DNA from: an uncultured Bacteroidia bacterium
GTDB lineage: Bacteria > Bacteroidota > Bacteroidia > Bacteroidales > Prolixibacteraceae
Assembly (NCBI GenBank): GCA_903859795.1
Contig: CAIOOC010000061.1
Location: 1 to 18,553 of the forward strand
DNA: 18,553 nucleotides
Direction of reading: 5' to 3'
Shown: positions 1 to 8,194 of the stretch, piece after piece
Layout of the letters: the number at the start of each line of letters is the position of its first letter
How positions within the stretch are numbered: position 1 is the stretch's first letter
Notes under the pieces: model-generated
Database searches by the model: none
What the model saw: only the letters and a program-made list of their open reading frames with translations
Told to the model about the DNA's origin: nothing
Made by a program: the position numbers and the translations under genes

Positions 1-841
1 CCAATATATTCTGTGCGCTTGCTGTATCAGGACAAAATTCTTCATTGCAATTCAATGCAGCACACATAGTTGCATATTTGGCCGTGTCAATTACGGTGTA
101 CCAATCATGAATGATGCGATCCAGAACTTTCTTCTTGTTAGCCGCGCTTCCCCAGGTGCCGGGTATAGGCGAACCTGAGCCTTTTCCTTCCCACCATTCG
201 CCCCACATGCCATAAGCCATATTGTTAATCTGCACAAACCCTGACCATTTATCTCCTGCATAATGTTTTTTGAATTCCTGCAAAAACCGTTTGATTCGTG
301 GCCATATTACAGACTGATATGAAGGGTCGGAATACAAAGGAACCCATGCGGCAGGCCTGGTAGTTGACCAAAGCCCCCTGACACCTGACCGCGCCCACTC
401 GGGAACGCAACTTAGCGGAGTTGAACCCCATCCCGCATCCCAACTGCACCACAAACGGATATTGAAGGTTTTGCCCCTGTCATACCAGTAGTTTACGATG
501 CTGTCCATATAAGCCCATTCGTATGAAAGACTGTCTATCGGCTGAATGTCCTTCCAATACATATCTAAAAGCACACCTCCAAACCAGGGGCAATCGTCAC
601 CCCAGTCCGTGGTATTATATTTAGCCGAATACTGCGTACCATCACAATAAATCTTCCCAGCCCAGATCTCCCAACCACTAAACGGATTGGAGAATGGCGT
701 ATTGTCTTCAACAGGGCAAACCTTTGTGATAGCGGGCAACCGGCTATCTCCTTGTCTGTTGTGGGCAGGGAGATTGGTCGCTAATACCAAAGAGAGCAAG
801 CAACATAATAGATTTGAACTGAATCGTGGCATAGACTTCAT
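1..841 (-). CDS. GH42/GH-A-like glycoside hydrolase, N-terminal part (runs off window start)
   Basis: The frame is open from an ATG at 841 to the window edge, giving 280 residues with no stop. Residues 1-26 form a signal peptide ending near LPA. The rest reads like the N-terminal half of a TIM-barrel enzyme related to beta-galactosidases: NPFSGW at 52-57, a LLDMYWKDIQP stretch at 91-101 resembling the first barrel strand of GH42-type proteins, NIRLWCSWDAGW at 127-138, and YGMWGEWW at 210-217. By analogy with clan GH-A, E215 could be the acid/base; the nucleophile would lie outside the window. The ATG overlaps the TGA of the preceding GH38-like gene by four bases, so translational coupling is likely. 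Family and substrate are uncertain; an uncharacterised GH-A-like hydrolase is an equally fair label. Confidence 0.7.
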   Translation of the reverse strand, partial: MKSMPRFSSNLLCCLLSLVLATNLPAHNRQGDSRLPAITKVCPVEDNTPFSNPFSGWEIWAGKIYCDGTQYSAKYNTTDWGDDCPWFGGVLLDMYWKDIQPIDSLSYEWAYMDSIVNYWYDRGKTFNIRLWCSWDAGWGSTPLSCVPEWARSGVRGLWSTTRPAAWVPLYSDPSYQSVIWPRIKRFLQEFKKHYAGDKWSGFVQINNMAYGMWGEWWEGKGSGSPIPGTWGSAANKKKVLDRIIHDWYTVIDTAKYATMCAALNCNEEFCPDTASAQNIL

Positions 842-3399
842 TCGTTTAAAAATAACCGATAGGTTTCCATCCTGTTGTGGCCAATATTTCTGATAATTTT
901 CCCTGAATCGGGGGAAATATTTTCGATATTGGTTTCAATATGAGTAACCCTTTTGCAGCTATCAATTCTGAAGGACGAAGAAATGGTTATTGTTTTGTCG
1001 AAATCTGAAAGATTCCACACTCTTGGTATCAGGCCATTTTTGATTCCCTCTTCCGAAGGCTTCAGGGCCCAAAGTAATACATCAGGATCTGAAATTGCAA
1101 CCAGAGAAAACTGTTTTGCCGGATAACCTTTTCCCCCGTAAATTTTCCCTGAGATCAAAGGATTCTGATGTTCAAGTGAAAATTTCATTGACCTGGCGGC
1201 CTCGTATTCACCTGCATAAGATTGAATGGCAAAAAAATCTTCCAGGTACGAATCACCATCCTGGCTGGGTATTCCAAGGTTTTTATCGGCATCAATGCGC
1301 CCACCTGCCAAAACTGAAATCTGAGAAGAATTCTCATCCAGAAAATCGACTTTGCTATTACCCCTTTTCATGAAGTAGGCATCCCTGTTTGACAAGATCA
1401 CCCCTCCCTTTCCATCCGAAACATCTACAAAGTGATTCATTGCAAGCCAGTCGAGCCGGGAAATGACTTCAGAATAATGTCCGCCTTTGGAAACCGGACT
1501 AGCATTTAAAATTGCTCCGGCCTCTTCGTGATGCACCTGTGGATCGGACTGGTTGAATGAAAAGGCATAACTTAAATCCTGCGCAAAATTTTTGGTGATA
1601 TAGTCTTCGATCTCAATCCGTTTTATTCCTGGAAACAAAGTAATCTTAACCGTGTGCTTAACCGGCAAATCGGCCTCAGCAACAATCGTTGCTGATACCG
1701 GTCCTGCATTCTCAATCCTAAAATTACCTCCAGACACACTGCCTCCCAAATCATTCAGGTACAATCCATCTGCAGATCTGACCAATTCCTTGTTGTCTTC
1801 GGCTTTATCGATCAAACTAACAATCGCACCGTTCGCGTTCAAGGTTATTTTATAGATATCGTTTTGAATGCAGTTGTCGGATATGTTGACCGGCTGCTTC
1901 GCTTTCAAAGTGGAAGGCTTGGCCACAATCCTGAATGTTTTATAACCAACAGATGGAATTTCTGAAGCAAGTATACGCAGATATGATTTGTTATTTAAAG
2001 TGATTATCTGGTGAGAAACTTCCTTTAAAGTTGATTGGTCGATTACCTGAATGGAAGTAGTTCCGAAATATGGATAATCACAATAATCGGTGCGTTTCCA
2101 GCCAAGGGAATTGAAAACGTAAAATTCTTCCGCGGTTTTGCTGCCTTTGGTTATGTATTTTCCAAGTTTCAGCAACGAACGGTTGTATACAGTATCGACA
2201 TAATCGCCTAGTTGAAGGGCTGTTTTTCGTTGCCAGGCTGCACGAACTTTCCTGCTTATAACGCTGTCGTTATCGGCAGTCCAGTCATGGTCGAAATACA
2301 TCCCGCAAGCAATCCACGCTTTTTCCTTTTGTGTGGACAAATCATTGCAAAAACCGGGTTCTTTTATTGAAACAAGTGTTGATAAAGCCTCAGCTGCTCT
2401 GAGTTTTTCAATGGAACGCTTCACACTTCCCGATACATTAGCAAGCGAGGCCACATTGATGCCCCATTCGCTTGAGCCATACGAAACCGTTTCAGAGGGC
2501 AATATGGATCCATATTGACTTTCAAAGTTTGTAAAAAAATCGGTCTCGTTCGAAATGATGACCTGACAACTGTCATCTGAATACTTTTTTGCAATCGCCA
2601 GAAAATTGTCTGTCAAGGTTTCCAAATGGTCCCAACCAATTCCGAAAGCGCCTGCAACCTTATACGGATATTTAGGGTTGTTGTCCATCAGTTCCTTACA
2701 TTGCAATATTGCCTTTTGAGGATCATAAGCTTCGGCATAGCCGCCCAGTTCTTTGTTCTCCATGCTTTTGGTCAGCGAATACCACTTCATGAGCACTTTC
2801 TGATTATCCAAACCTTTGTACCAGTATATTTCATGAGGCCGGTTATCAAATCCTTTGACTTTTGTGACACAATTGCATACCCCATGCCATGAGTATTTTG
2901 CACCTGAACCTGCCCAAAGGGAAGCTAATCCGAGAGGTAAAACATGGTCTTCCATGGTGTTGGCAAATTTCAGATCCAGGTTGTATCTGCGTTCCAGAGC
3001 TCCAGCAAAATACATACTTCGTAAGGTGGCTTCGGTGGGTGAAATGCCTTGAATGCCAATCAACGTGTTTAATGGAACTGTAATTCTTCCATTCCTGACC
3101 TGCTCTATCAGGCGGTTAAACTCTTTTTCGCTGCGGTTTTCACGGTACAAATATACCCAGAACGATCCATCGCAATTCCATTTACTTTGATATGGATAAG
3201 GTTCATTTGCTGTCGAATCGTTCAAACGGATGTAAAAATCCAACATGCCGGTCATTGCTTTGGCATAGACGTCCTCCTTTGCAGTCCACATGTAATCGGT
3301 ATGATCGTCCGGGGCGATATAAATTCTTTTCTTCTGGGCATGGGCTGTCAACCAGAAAAGCTGGAAAATGAAACAGAAGGAAAAAGTTATTTTAACCAT
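838..3399 (-). CDS. GH38-like alpha-mannosidase family protein, secreted
   Basis: The 853-residue protein has a signal peptide of about 21 residues (ending TAHAQ). Its start, DDHTDYMW at 31-38, matches the metal-binding HxDxxW element near the N-terminus of GH38 enzymes, where the His and Asp bind zinc (here H33 and D35). WNCDGSFW at 74-81 and NTMEDHVLPLG at 147-157 follow; D151 is the best candidate for the GH38 nucleophile. A later FDHDWTAD stretch resembles the GH38 histidine region. The C-terminal half is beta-rich, as in GH38. The usual family role is hydrolysis of alpha-mannosides, but the motifs diverge from classical alpha-mannosidases, so the sugar removed could differ. The ATG at 3399 follows a 316-bp gap, so the gene may begin its own transcript; it ends in a TGA that overlaps the next start. 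Confidence 0.65.
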   Translation of the reverse strand: MVKITFSFCFIFQLFWLTAHAQKKRIYIAPDDHTDYMWTAKEDVYAKAMTGMLDFYIRLNDSTANEPYPYQSKWNCDGSFWVYLYRENRSEKEFNRLIEQVRNGRITVPLNTLIGIQGISPTEATLRSMYFAGALERRYNLDLKFANTMEDHVLPLGLASLWAGSGAKYSWHGVCNCVTKVKGFDNRPHEIYWYKGLDNQKVLMKWYSLTKSMENKELGGYAEAYDPQKAILQCKELMDNNPKYPYKVAGAFGIGWDHLETLTDNFLAIAKKYSDDSCQVIISNETDFFTNFESQYGSILPSETVSYGSSEWGINVASLANVSGSVKRSIEKLRAAEALSTLVSIKEPGFCNDLSTQKEKAWIACGMYFDHDWTADNDSVISRKVRAAWQRKTALQLGDYVDTVYNRSLLKLGKYITKGSKTAEEFYVFNSLGWKRTDYCDYPYFGTTSIQVIDQSTLKEVSHQIITLNNKSYLRILASEIPSVGYKTFRIVAKPSTLKAKQPVNISDNCIQNDIYKITLNANGAIVSLIDKAEDNKELVRSADGLYLNDLGGSVSGGNFRIENAGPVSATIVAEADLPVKHTVKITLFPGIKRIEIEDYITKNFAQDLSYAFSFNQSDPQVHHEEAGAILNASPVSKGGHYSEVISRLDWLAMNHFVDVSDGKGGVILSNRDAYFMKRGNSKVDFLDENSSQISVLAGGRIDADKNLGIPSQDGDSYLEDFFAIQSYAGEYEAARSMKFSLEHQNPLISGKIYGGKGYPAKQFSLVAISDPDVLLWALKPSEEGIKNGLIPRVWNLSDFDKTITISSSFRIDSCKRVTHIETNIENISPDSGKIIRNIGHNRMETYRLFLNE

Positions 3400-3450
3400 A
3401 CAAATTCAGTTTATAACAAAAAATTGCATCCCGATACTGCTGTTTACCAA

Positions 3451-3480
3451 TTATTTTTTTCCTATCTAATTTATTTTTTT
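3451..3480. repeat. Repeated TTATTTTTTT block, 20-bp spacing
   Basis: The ten-base block TTATTTTTTT occurs at 3451-3460 and again at 3471-3480. On the minus strand these are two A7 tracts spaced 20 bp apart (about two helical turns), 50 to 80 bp upstream of the GH38-like start. Phased A-tracts can bend DNA or act as UP-like promoter elements; a role here is only a suggestion, as AT-rich spacers contain such runs by chance. Confidence 0.4.
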
Positions 3481-3611
3481 ATGGTCTTAAAGCTTGCCCC
3501 AATATATCGGTTGAATATCCATAATCATTCCGATTTATGATTTTCTTATCATGGCTATTTCAATCGAATAAATTTAGATTAACTTACTTATTTATAGATT
3601 CTTGATTCTCG

Positions 3612-3670
3612 TGGAACCCTCATGAATTTTATTTATCCTTTTTTGTGAACGACAGTTCATTAGGGTTTCA
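3612..3670. repeat. Imperfect 15-bp inverted repeat with nested small hairpin
   Basis: The left arm 3612-3626 (TGGAACCCTCATGAA) and right arm 3656-3670 (TTCATTAGGGTTTCA) are complementary at 13 of 15 positions, around a 29-base centre. A second perfect small palindrome at 3646-3659 (TGAAC-GACA-GTTCA) shares bases with the right arm, so the two stems are mutually exclusive. Neither stem is followed by a T-run on either strand, so this is not a standard intrinsic terminator. It could be an operator or a leader RNA structure for the downstream GH38-like gene. Confidence 0.5.
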
Positions 3671-3715
3671 TCAAAATATCCATCTATATATCCTTATTGA
3701 CTGGCAATTTCCAGA

Positions 3716-5794
3716 TTAGTACTCCATTACAATTCCGGAGTGCATAGTGAAAGTTGGAACTTTAATTTTCAGCGTGTTCCCGTTTCTGGTATAACTCAGT
3801 TTTCCACCATCAGGAATCTGATACACTTTATTCACCTTCTCAGGAACATTCACCTCAATTTCGACACCGGGAACTGGCAGGAAGTCTTCGATCACCTGCA
3901 CTTCGCCTCGCTGCAATGCCGGAGCATAAAGCAGATGAGCTACATAGCGGTTTTCTTTCCCCTGTTTCAGGAAACTCACCCGACCACAACTGGGCAGATT
4001 CTTTACTTTTAGCATGGGAGAGCTATACAATAAATCAATAGCATTCTTCACCAGCTCACGATGGATCCTGGCACCATGTTTATAATAGAGCTTGTCAAGG
4101 TGATGGGCAAAGAAGATCACATTACCATTTCTGATTACTGCAGGATAAGCTGAGTCTTCAAGTTTATAAGGTGTTTCGCGATGACCTGAATAATGCGCGT
4201 AGGTACGGTTAAAATAGGGTTCACGAATAACCGCCAACGTTGAAGCAGTTGTTGGCTTAACGAGCAGACCAGCTTCATAATCCAGAAATGGCGAGTGAAC
4301 AATATTATTCCCGATGTCTTGCTTCACAACGGTGTAATCAAACTGAGAGTCAGATTTTCTGAGGTATTCAGCTCCCACATCAAGCAAAAATTTCTTGTTG
4401 TCCTTGTCCAAAGCACCTTCGCCAATAACAATCAGTTTACCGCCTGCCTTTACCCAATTGTTAATCTGATTTGCCTGCTTTTCTGTCAGACATGGATGAC
4501 CTGGAATAACCAGGAGTTCTAAACTGTTCAGATTTTTTTCGTTAGCCACAATAAAATCGTCGTGCAGTTCAAGTAGCATATTAACCACACCATGATCGGC
4601 TTCATTATTAAGTGTCAGCCACATTCCGAGTCTTGATACCGGGACACCACCTAAGCCGTATTTTTCGATTTTTTCAACATATTGGTATGCCTCCCCGATG
4701 TTCCGGTAAGTATCCATATCCATTTCACCGGACGGATGTAACTGGTCGCCAAAATTGCAGGATGCGCCATTCGAAATCATCGCTGCAGCTTCATATTTCA
4801 AGGCGTCGGGATATTTGAAACCACCAAATTCACCCCAGGCTTCATGAAACTTGCCACTCATAGCCACCACCGGAGTGCCCTGACCCAGGTGATATTTAGC
4901 TTCCAAAGGCAATTTATCGTATCCGCCCCAGGTTGAAGGAAGATCTTCAAGTTCCTGTTGAGTATTCAGGTCGAATAACCTCTCTTTAAAACTTGCGGCC
5001 TCGCGCACATGTGGAGTCGCATTAAAATAAGCGGTCGCTTTTGGATGGTGTTTCGCTACCAGATCCCGAAGTTCTTTCTGGTGTTTTTTAATGGACAGCG
5101 CGGTACTGCGAATCACCGCTTGCTTGTCGTTCAAGTCAACCCCTTCCTTGGTCATGCGTTTTACGCACGATTCACAATAGCAACCCATGTCGGCAACATG
5201 ATAAATGTCGAACCAAAAGCCGTCGATGGCCGGGTATTTTTTACAGATTTCTTCAACATTTTTCAGGACAAACTCGTTGTATGCTCCGCCTGAAGCCATG
5301 CACATCCATTTCCAGGAATACGTCGGTTTCTGGGCATCGGGTGCAGCGTTGAAATCCCAGATTGAAACCAGAAAGGAGCCATCTTTTTTTCTGGCGCACC
5401 ATTCGGGATGTTCTTCTGCATCACGGGCACTCCAACCAACTGTGTAATAGATCGGGCAAGCTATGCCAATCTCATGGCAGGCTTCGATTTCTGCTCCCAG
5501 CAAATCGAATTTCAGGTTGGGATTTGTCTTCCCTAATTGGGTTGGATAGTAACTCCAGCTGTGGTGACATTTGGCAAAAATGTTAATCTGGTTGACATTA
5601 CCCAGTCTAAGTGCTTCCTGAAACTGCTTTTTGCTAAACTTCTCACCTACACCCTGAATAAGACCTGAAGTGTGAAAATCGAGGTGAACCTGACGCGAGG
5701 GAAGTGGTTCATCGATCGAACGCTGCCATTGGGCAAAAGAGGTGGAAAAACTGAAGAGAAAGGCCAGAAACAGGTGAAATTTATTCCGATTCAT
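3716..5794 (-). CDS. Putative alpha-L-fucosidase, GH151 type (GHL6 barrel plus trimerisation domain)
   Basis: The 692-residue protein has a signal peptide (about 1-21, ending SFAQ). Residues 35-380 resemble the 'hypothetical glycosyl hydrolase 6' barrel: VHLDFHTS at 36-43, DGFWFDI at 191-197, a cysteine-rich CYCESC at 205-210, and SCNFGDQLHPSGEMD at 345-359. Residues about 385-600 resemble a beta-galactosidase trimerisation, amidotransferase-like domain (LELLVIPGHP, AGGKLIVIGEG), followed by a short beta domain. This order and length fit GH151, a family with reported alpha-L-fucosidase activity. D196 in the WFD motif is a reasonable nucleophile candidate by analogy with GH29, but that is inferred. 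It lies 76 bp after the unassigned six-hairpin gene and is probably the last gene of the main operon. Lower-confidence alternative: a GHL6-type enzyme acting on another sugar. Confidence 0.68.
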   Translation of the reverse strand: MNRNKFHLFLAFLFSFSTSFAQWQRSIDEPLPSRQVHLDFHTSGLIQGVGEKFSKKQFQEALRLGNVNQINIFAKCHHSWSYYPTQLGKTNPNLKFDLLGAEIEACHEIGIACPIYYTVGWSARDAEEHPEWCARKKDGSFLVSIWDFNAAPDAQKPTYSWKWMCMASGGAYNEFVLKNVEEICKKYPAIDGFWFDIYHVADMGCYCESCVKRMTKEGVDLNDKQAVIRSTALSIKKHQKELRDLVAKHHPKATAYFNATPHVREAASFKERLFDLNTQQELEDLPSTWGGYDKLPLEAKYHLGQGTPVVAMSGKFHEAWGEFGGFKYPDALKYEAAAMISNGASCNFGDQLHPSGEMDMDTYRNIGEAYQYVEKIEKYGLGGVPVSRLGMWLTLNNEADHGVVNMLLELHDDFIVANEKNLNSLELLVIPGHPCLTEKQANQINNWVKAGGKLIVIGEGALDKDNKKFLLDVGAEYLRKSDSQFDYTVVKQDIGNNIVHSPFLDYEAGLLVKPTTASTLAVIREPYFNRTYAHYSGHRETPYKLEDSAYPAVIRNGNVIFFAHHLDKLYYKHGARIHRELVKNAIDLLYSSPMLKVKNLPSCGRVSFLKQGKENRYVAHLLYAPALQRGEVQVIEDFLPVPGVEIEVNVPEKVNKVYQIPDGGKLSYTRNGNTLKIKVPTFTMHSGIVMEY

Positions 5795-5870
5795 AATTTT
5801 ATGGTTGAGAGTTTTGCTTAATATGGTTTTCTAAATTAATATAAGGCTCACCCAAGCAAAGCAAGCACTG

Positions 5871-8177
5871 TCATTTTAATTTTACCACCACTGTTTTCCC
5901 TGCCGGAACACCTACTTTCGGCCACTTTAGAAAGGCATTCAATCCCAATGGTTTTTGCTCCTGATCTTTCGACTCGGCAAGTAATTTCACTTTTGCATCA
6001 TAAATGGTTGTATTGGTTAACGAAAGTGAAACTTTCCCATTTGCTGATTTCGTGATTGAAGCTTTAATGTGATCCATACAAAAAACCTGTTTGCTGTCAA
6101 GATTCACATAAACTCCTGGCAATTCAACGGCTGTCAGCAACATTGATGTTTCGGCCCAGCATGAACCTGCAGAAGTATTTCCGATACCTTCGAGCCAGTC
6201 GTTCAGGTTACATCTTTCATAAATCCAGCCCTCGTGAAAGCCCCGTTGTGGATGTTCTTTCCATGACATAAACTGCGGAATCGTGTGCGCAATATCGCGT
6301 AATAAATTAATATAGAACACATTATTTGTTGCCCTGTATAGTTTCAGGAGAGCCAGTCCCGAATGGGTACAGATGCCGCCGGGTGCTGTCTTGTTCTGAG
6401 TATTGGCGTATACTCCGCCGGTTGAACGGATGTCGAGTTTTCCATGAGCCGTATTTGGGGGAAATTTAAAGTCGAAGGCAACAATCCAGGAGGCAAACTG
6501 CCGACCCATCTCTTCGGAGCGGGTCAGCCATTTTTTGTCCAGCGTAGCTTCGTACAATTCAACCATTCCTTCGAGTAAACCATAAGCCGATTCGCTATCG
6601 AAACTTTGCATGGCATCGCCAGGGCCACCGCACGAAAGCCCCTTGGATATGAAATTTTGGTAATAGTAATCGCCAATCGTTTCGGCTGTTTTCAGGTATC
6701 TCGCATCGCCCGTTTGTTTATAGGCCGCACACAATGATGCGGGGAAAATGCCCGCACTGGTTGTGTTGCCAATTACCAACTCACCGGTTTGTTCATTGAC
6801 GAATTGCCCCAACTGACCATATTTTTCCCATGTTTTAACCTGTGCTTCCACCGCTTTCAAATTGCCCTCTTTCCAAAGCGCTTTGACAGGAATGTTCATT
6901 TTCTGCATCAGGTCGAACTGTTTGAAAATATAATAAGTTGCATCTGCATTTTTACGCACCAGATGAAGGTCCTTTCCAAGGGGTTTGTTGGGGAAATCAC
7001 CCTGCGGTTTCTCCTTGTACAATGTTCCATAGTAATAACCTGATGGTGAAATACCTTTGGCATATAACCAATCAAAATTTTTCAGCACTCTCTCCTTCGT
7101 TTGCGGTGTTCCTTCAGCCAGCAGAGGTAATGTGGAGATCATACCACCTGTCCAGCCTATTTGCCAATCCTGAAAGTAGTCATTACTCACACCACCAGCA
7201 TAATAACCTGATGCTTCGCGCCAGTTTTCAGCATTAAATTTCTTTTCCTGAATTTGAAAAACCTGAGAAAACGGGATCAATTCAGGTTTTTCAGCAACTG
7301 GATAATTCCCGGTGCGAATATCGGCCAGTTCATCAAAGAGGTTCTGAACTTTTGGGCAGGGGAAGAAATCAACAATAAACTTTATTTCAATTTTGTCTCC
7401 TGCTTTGAAGTTAGCTGTCGGGTCGGTTGAAGGAACGGCATCCATCCGCGCAAGCCAATGCCTGCGTATTTCACGAACAACCGGAGAGGTAAGCGTGATC
7501 TCAGCTTTATCTCTGGCTTTATTTTCTTCAATATCAATTCCGTAGTCACCATAATCGCCGGCCTGTCCAAAGCAAAGAAAGAAGCCATTCTTCGTCTTCT
7601 CAGACCTGAAGCCAAGACTTGGAATCGACATGCTTCCGCTACGTTCCTGAATGCGGGAAACTCCCTCTTTGTAATTAAGACGTGGCTGGTCACTCAATAA
7701 AATTGGCTTATCCAATCCCAACTGGTCGAATTCATTGAAAAAAGGCATGTAATCCGAAACAATTGCCGGATAACGGTTTCCATTATAAACGGCAGATGGC
7801 ATCAGAACATAATTTCCTTTCGACCAATTGCTAAAGTTAAAATCAACCGAGACAGATGCGTTTTTAACTTCACCTGACAAGCAATTGAATAATACAGTAA
7901 CTTCATATTTCCCTGCCTTTTCCATCGGTTTTACCTGCCTGGTAATTTGCCAGCTTGTTTCTTTAAAGGCAAGCTTCGCATTAACAGAAGTCAGATCAAT
8001 TGATTCCTGGCCAGTAAGGTAATTGTAACTATCAGGGTTGTACTGGTTGATACGCGCAGATAAGGTACCATTGTTTTTGAGAAGATCGGACTTAAAATCC
8101 TGGGCATTAGCCGGGATTATAAATATGCCAGAAATTGTTACCAGCAGTAATAGAAGGAATTTTTTATTCGTTTGCAT
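5871..8177 (-). CDS. Secreted protein with six-hairpin (alpha/alpha) glycosidase-like domain, family unassigned
   Basis: The 768-residue protein has a signal peptide ending at ANAQ (residue 26). Three regions can be read. Residues about 30-300 look like a beta-sandwich. Residues about 310-690 are helical with repeated hairpin-like units (for example the segments starting YLKTAETIGDYYY and WLTRSEEMGRQF), typical of (alpha/alpha)6-barrel hydrolases and lyases. Residues about 695-768 are a small beta domain. Acidic residues in FDSESAYG and HEGWIYERCNLNDW are candidate catalytic or binding positions, but I recognise no defining family motif. The gene sits 17 bp after the GH30 gene and 76 bp before the GH151-like gene, so it very likely acts on the same glycan. 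It could be a glycosidase, a polysaccharide lyase or an inactive relative. The stop is TGA. Confidence 0.6.
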   Translation of the reverse strand: MQTNKKFLLLLLVTISGIFIIPANAQDFKSDLLKNNGTLSARINQYNPDSYNYLTGQESIDLTSVNAKLAFKETSWQITRQVKPMEKAGKYEVTVLFNCLSGEVKNASVSVDFNFSNWSKGNYVLMPSAVYNGNRYPAIVSDYMPFFNEFDQLGLDKPILLSDQPRLNYKEGVSRIQERSGSMSIPSLGFRSEKTKNGFFLCFGQAGDYGDYGIDIEENKARDKAEITLTSPVVREIRRHWLARMDAVPSTDPTANFKAGDKIEIKFIVDFFPCPKVQNLFDELADIRTGNYPVAEKPELIPFSQVFQIQEKKFNAENWREASGYYAGGVSNDYFQDWQIGWTGGMISTLPLLAEGTPQTKERVLKNFDWLYAKGISPSGYYYGTLYKEKPQGDFPNKPLGKDLHLVRKNADATYYIFKQFDLMQKMNIPVKALWKEGNLKAVEAQVKTWEKYGQLGQFVNEQTGELVIGNTTSAGIFPASLCAAYKQTGDARYLKTAETIGDYYYQNFISKGLSCGGPGDAMQSFDSESAYGLLEGMVELYEATLDKKWLTRSEEMGRQFASWIVAFDFKFPPNTAHGKLDIRSTGGVYANTQNKTAPGGICTHSGLALLKLYRATNNVFYINLLRDIAHTIPQFMSWKEHPQRGFHEGWIYERCNLNDWLEGIGNTSAGSCWAETSMLLTAVELPGVYVNLDSKQVFCMDHIKASITKSANGKVSLSLTNTTIYDAKVKLLAESKDQEQKPLGLNAFLKWPKVGVPAGKTVVVKLK

Positions 8178-8194
8178 GATTCAGAAATTTATTT

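Larger units (their letters stand above)
3400..3715. other. Intergenic gap between GH151-like and GH38-like genes
   Basis: This AT-rich, non-coding stretch is the longest spacer inside the cluster. It holds an imperfect inverted repeat and two T-rich blocks (listed separately). On the minus strand I found no exact match to the Bacteroidota -7 element TAnnTTTG at a sensible distance from the ATG at 3399; only one-off variants occur. No convincing hairpin plus T-run terminator was found after the GH151-like stop. Its size suggests a promoter or processing site dividing the cluster, but that is inferred from spacing only. Confidence 0.6.

Noticed and set aside
3401..3408. TGAATTTG on the minus strand as a -7 promoter element
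   Set aside because: It has one mismatch and sits directly against the ATG, so the transcript would start inside the gene.
3187..3540. 117-residue plus-strand open frame crossing into the 316-bp gap
   Set aside because: Most of it is antisense to the GH38-like gene and the remainder is low-complexity AT-rich sequence; no domain or signal is visible.
3701..3714. Small palindrome CTGG-CAATTT-CCAG after the GH151-like stop
   Set aside because: A four-base stem without a T-run is too weak to call a terminator.
7382..7693. 103-residue minus-strand open frame within the six-hairpin gene
   Set aside because: It lies wholly inside a longer, well-supported gene in another frame and has no recognisable domain.
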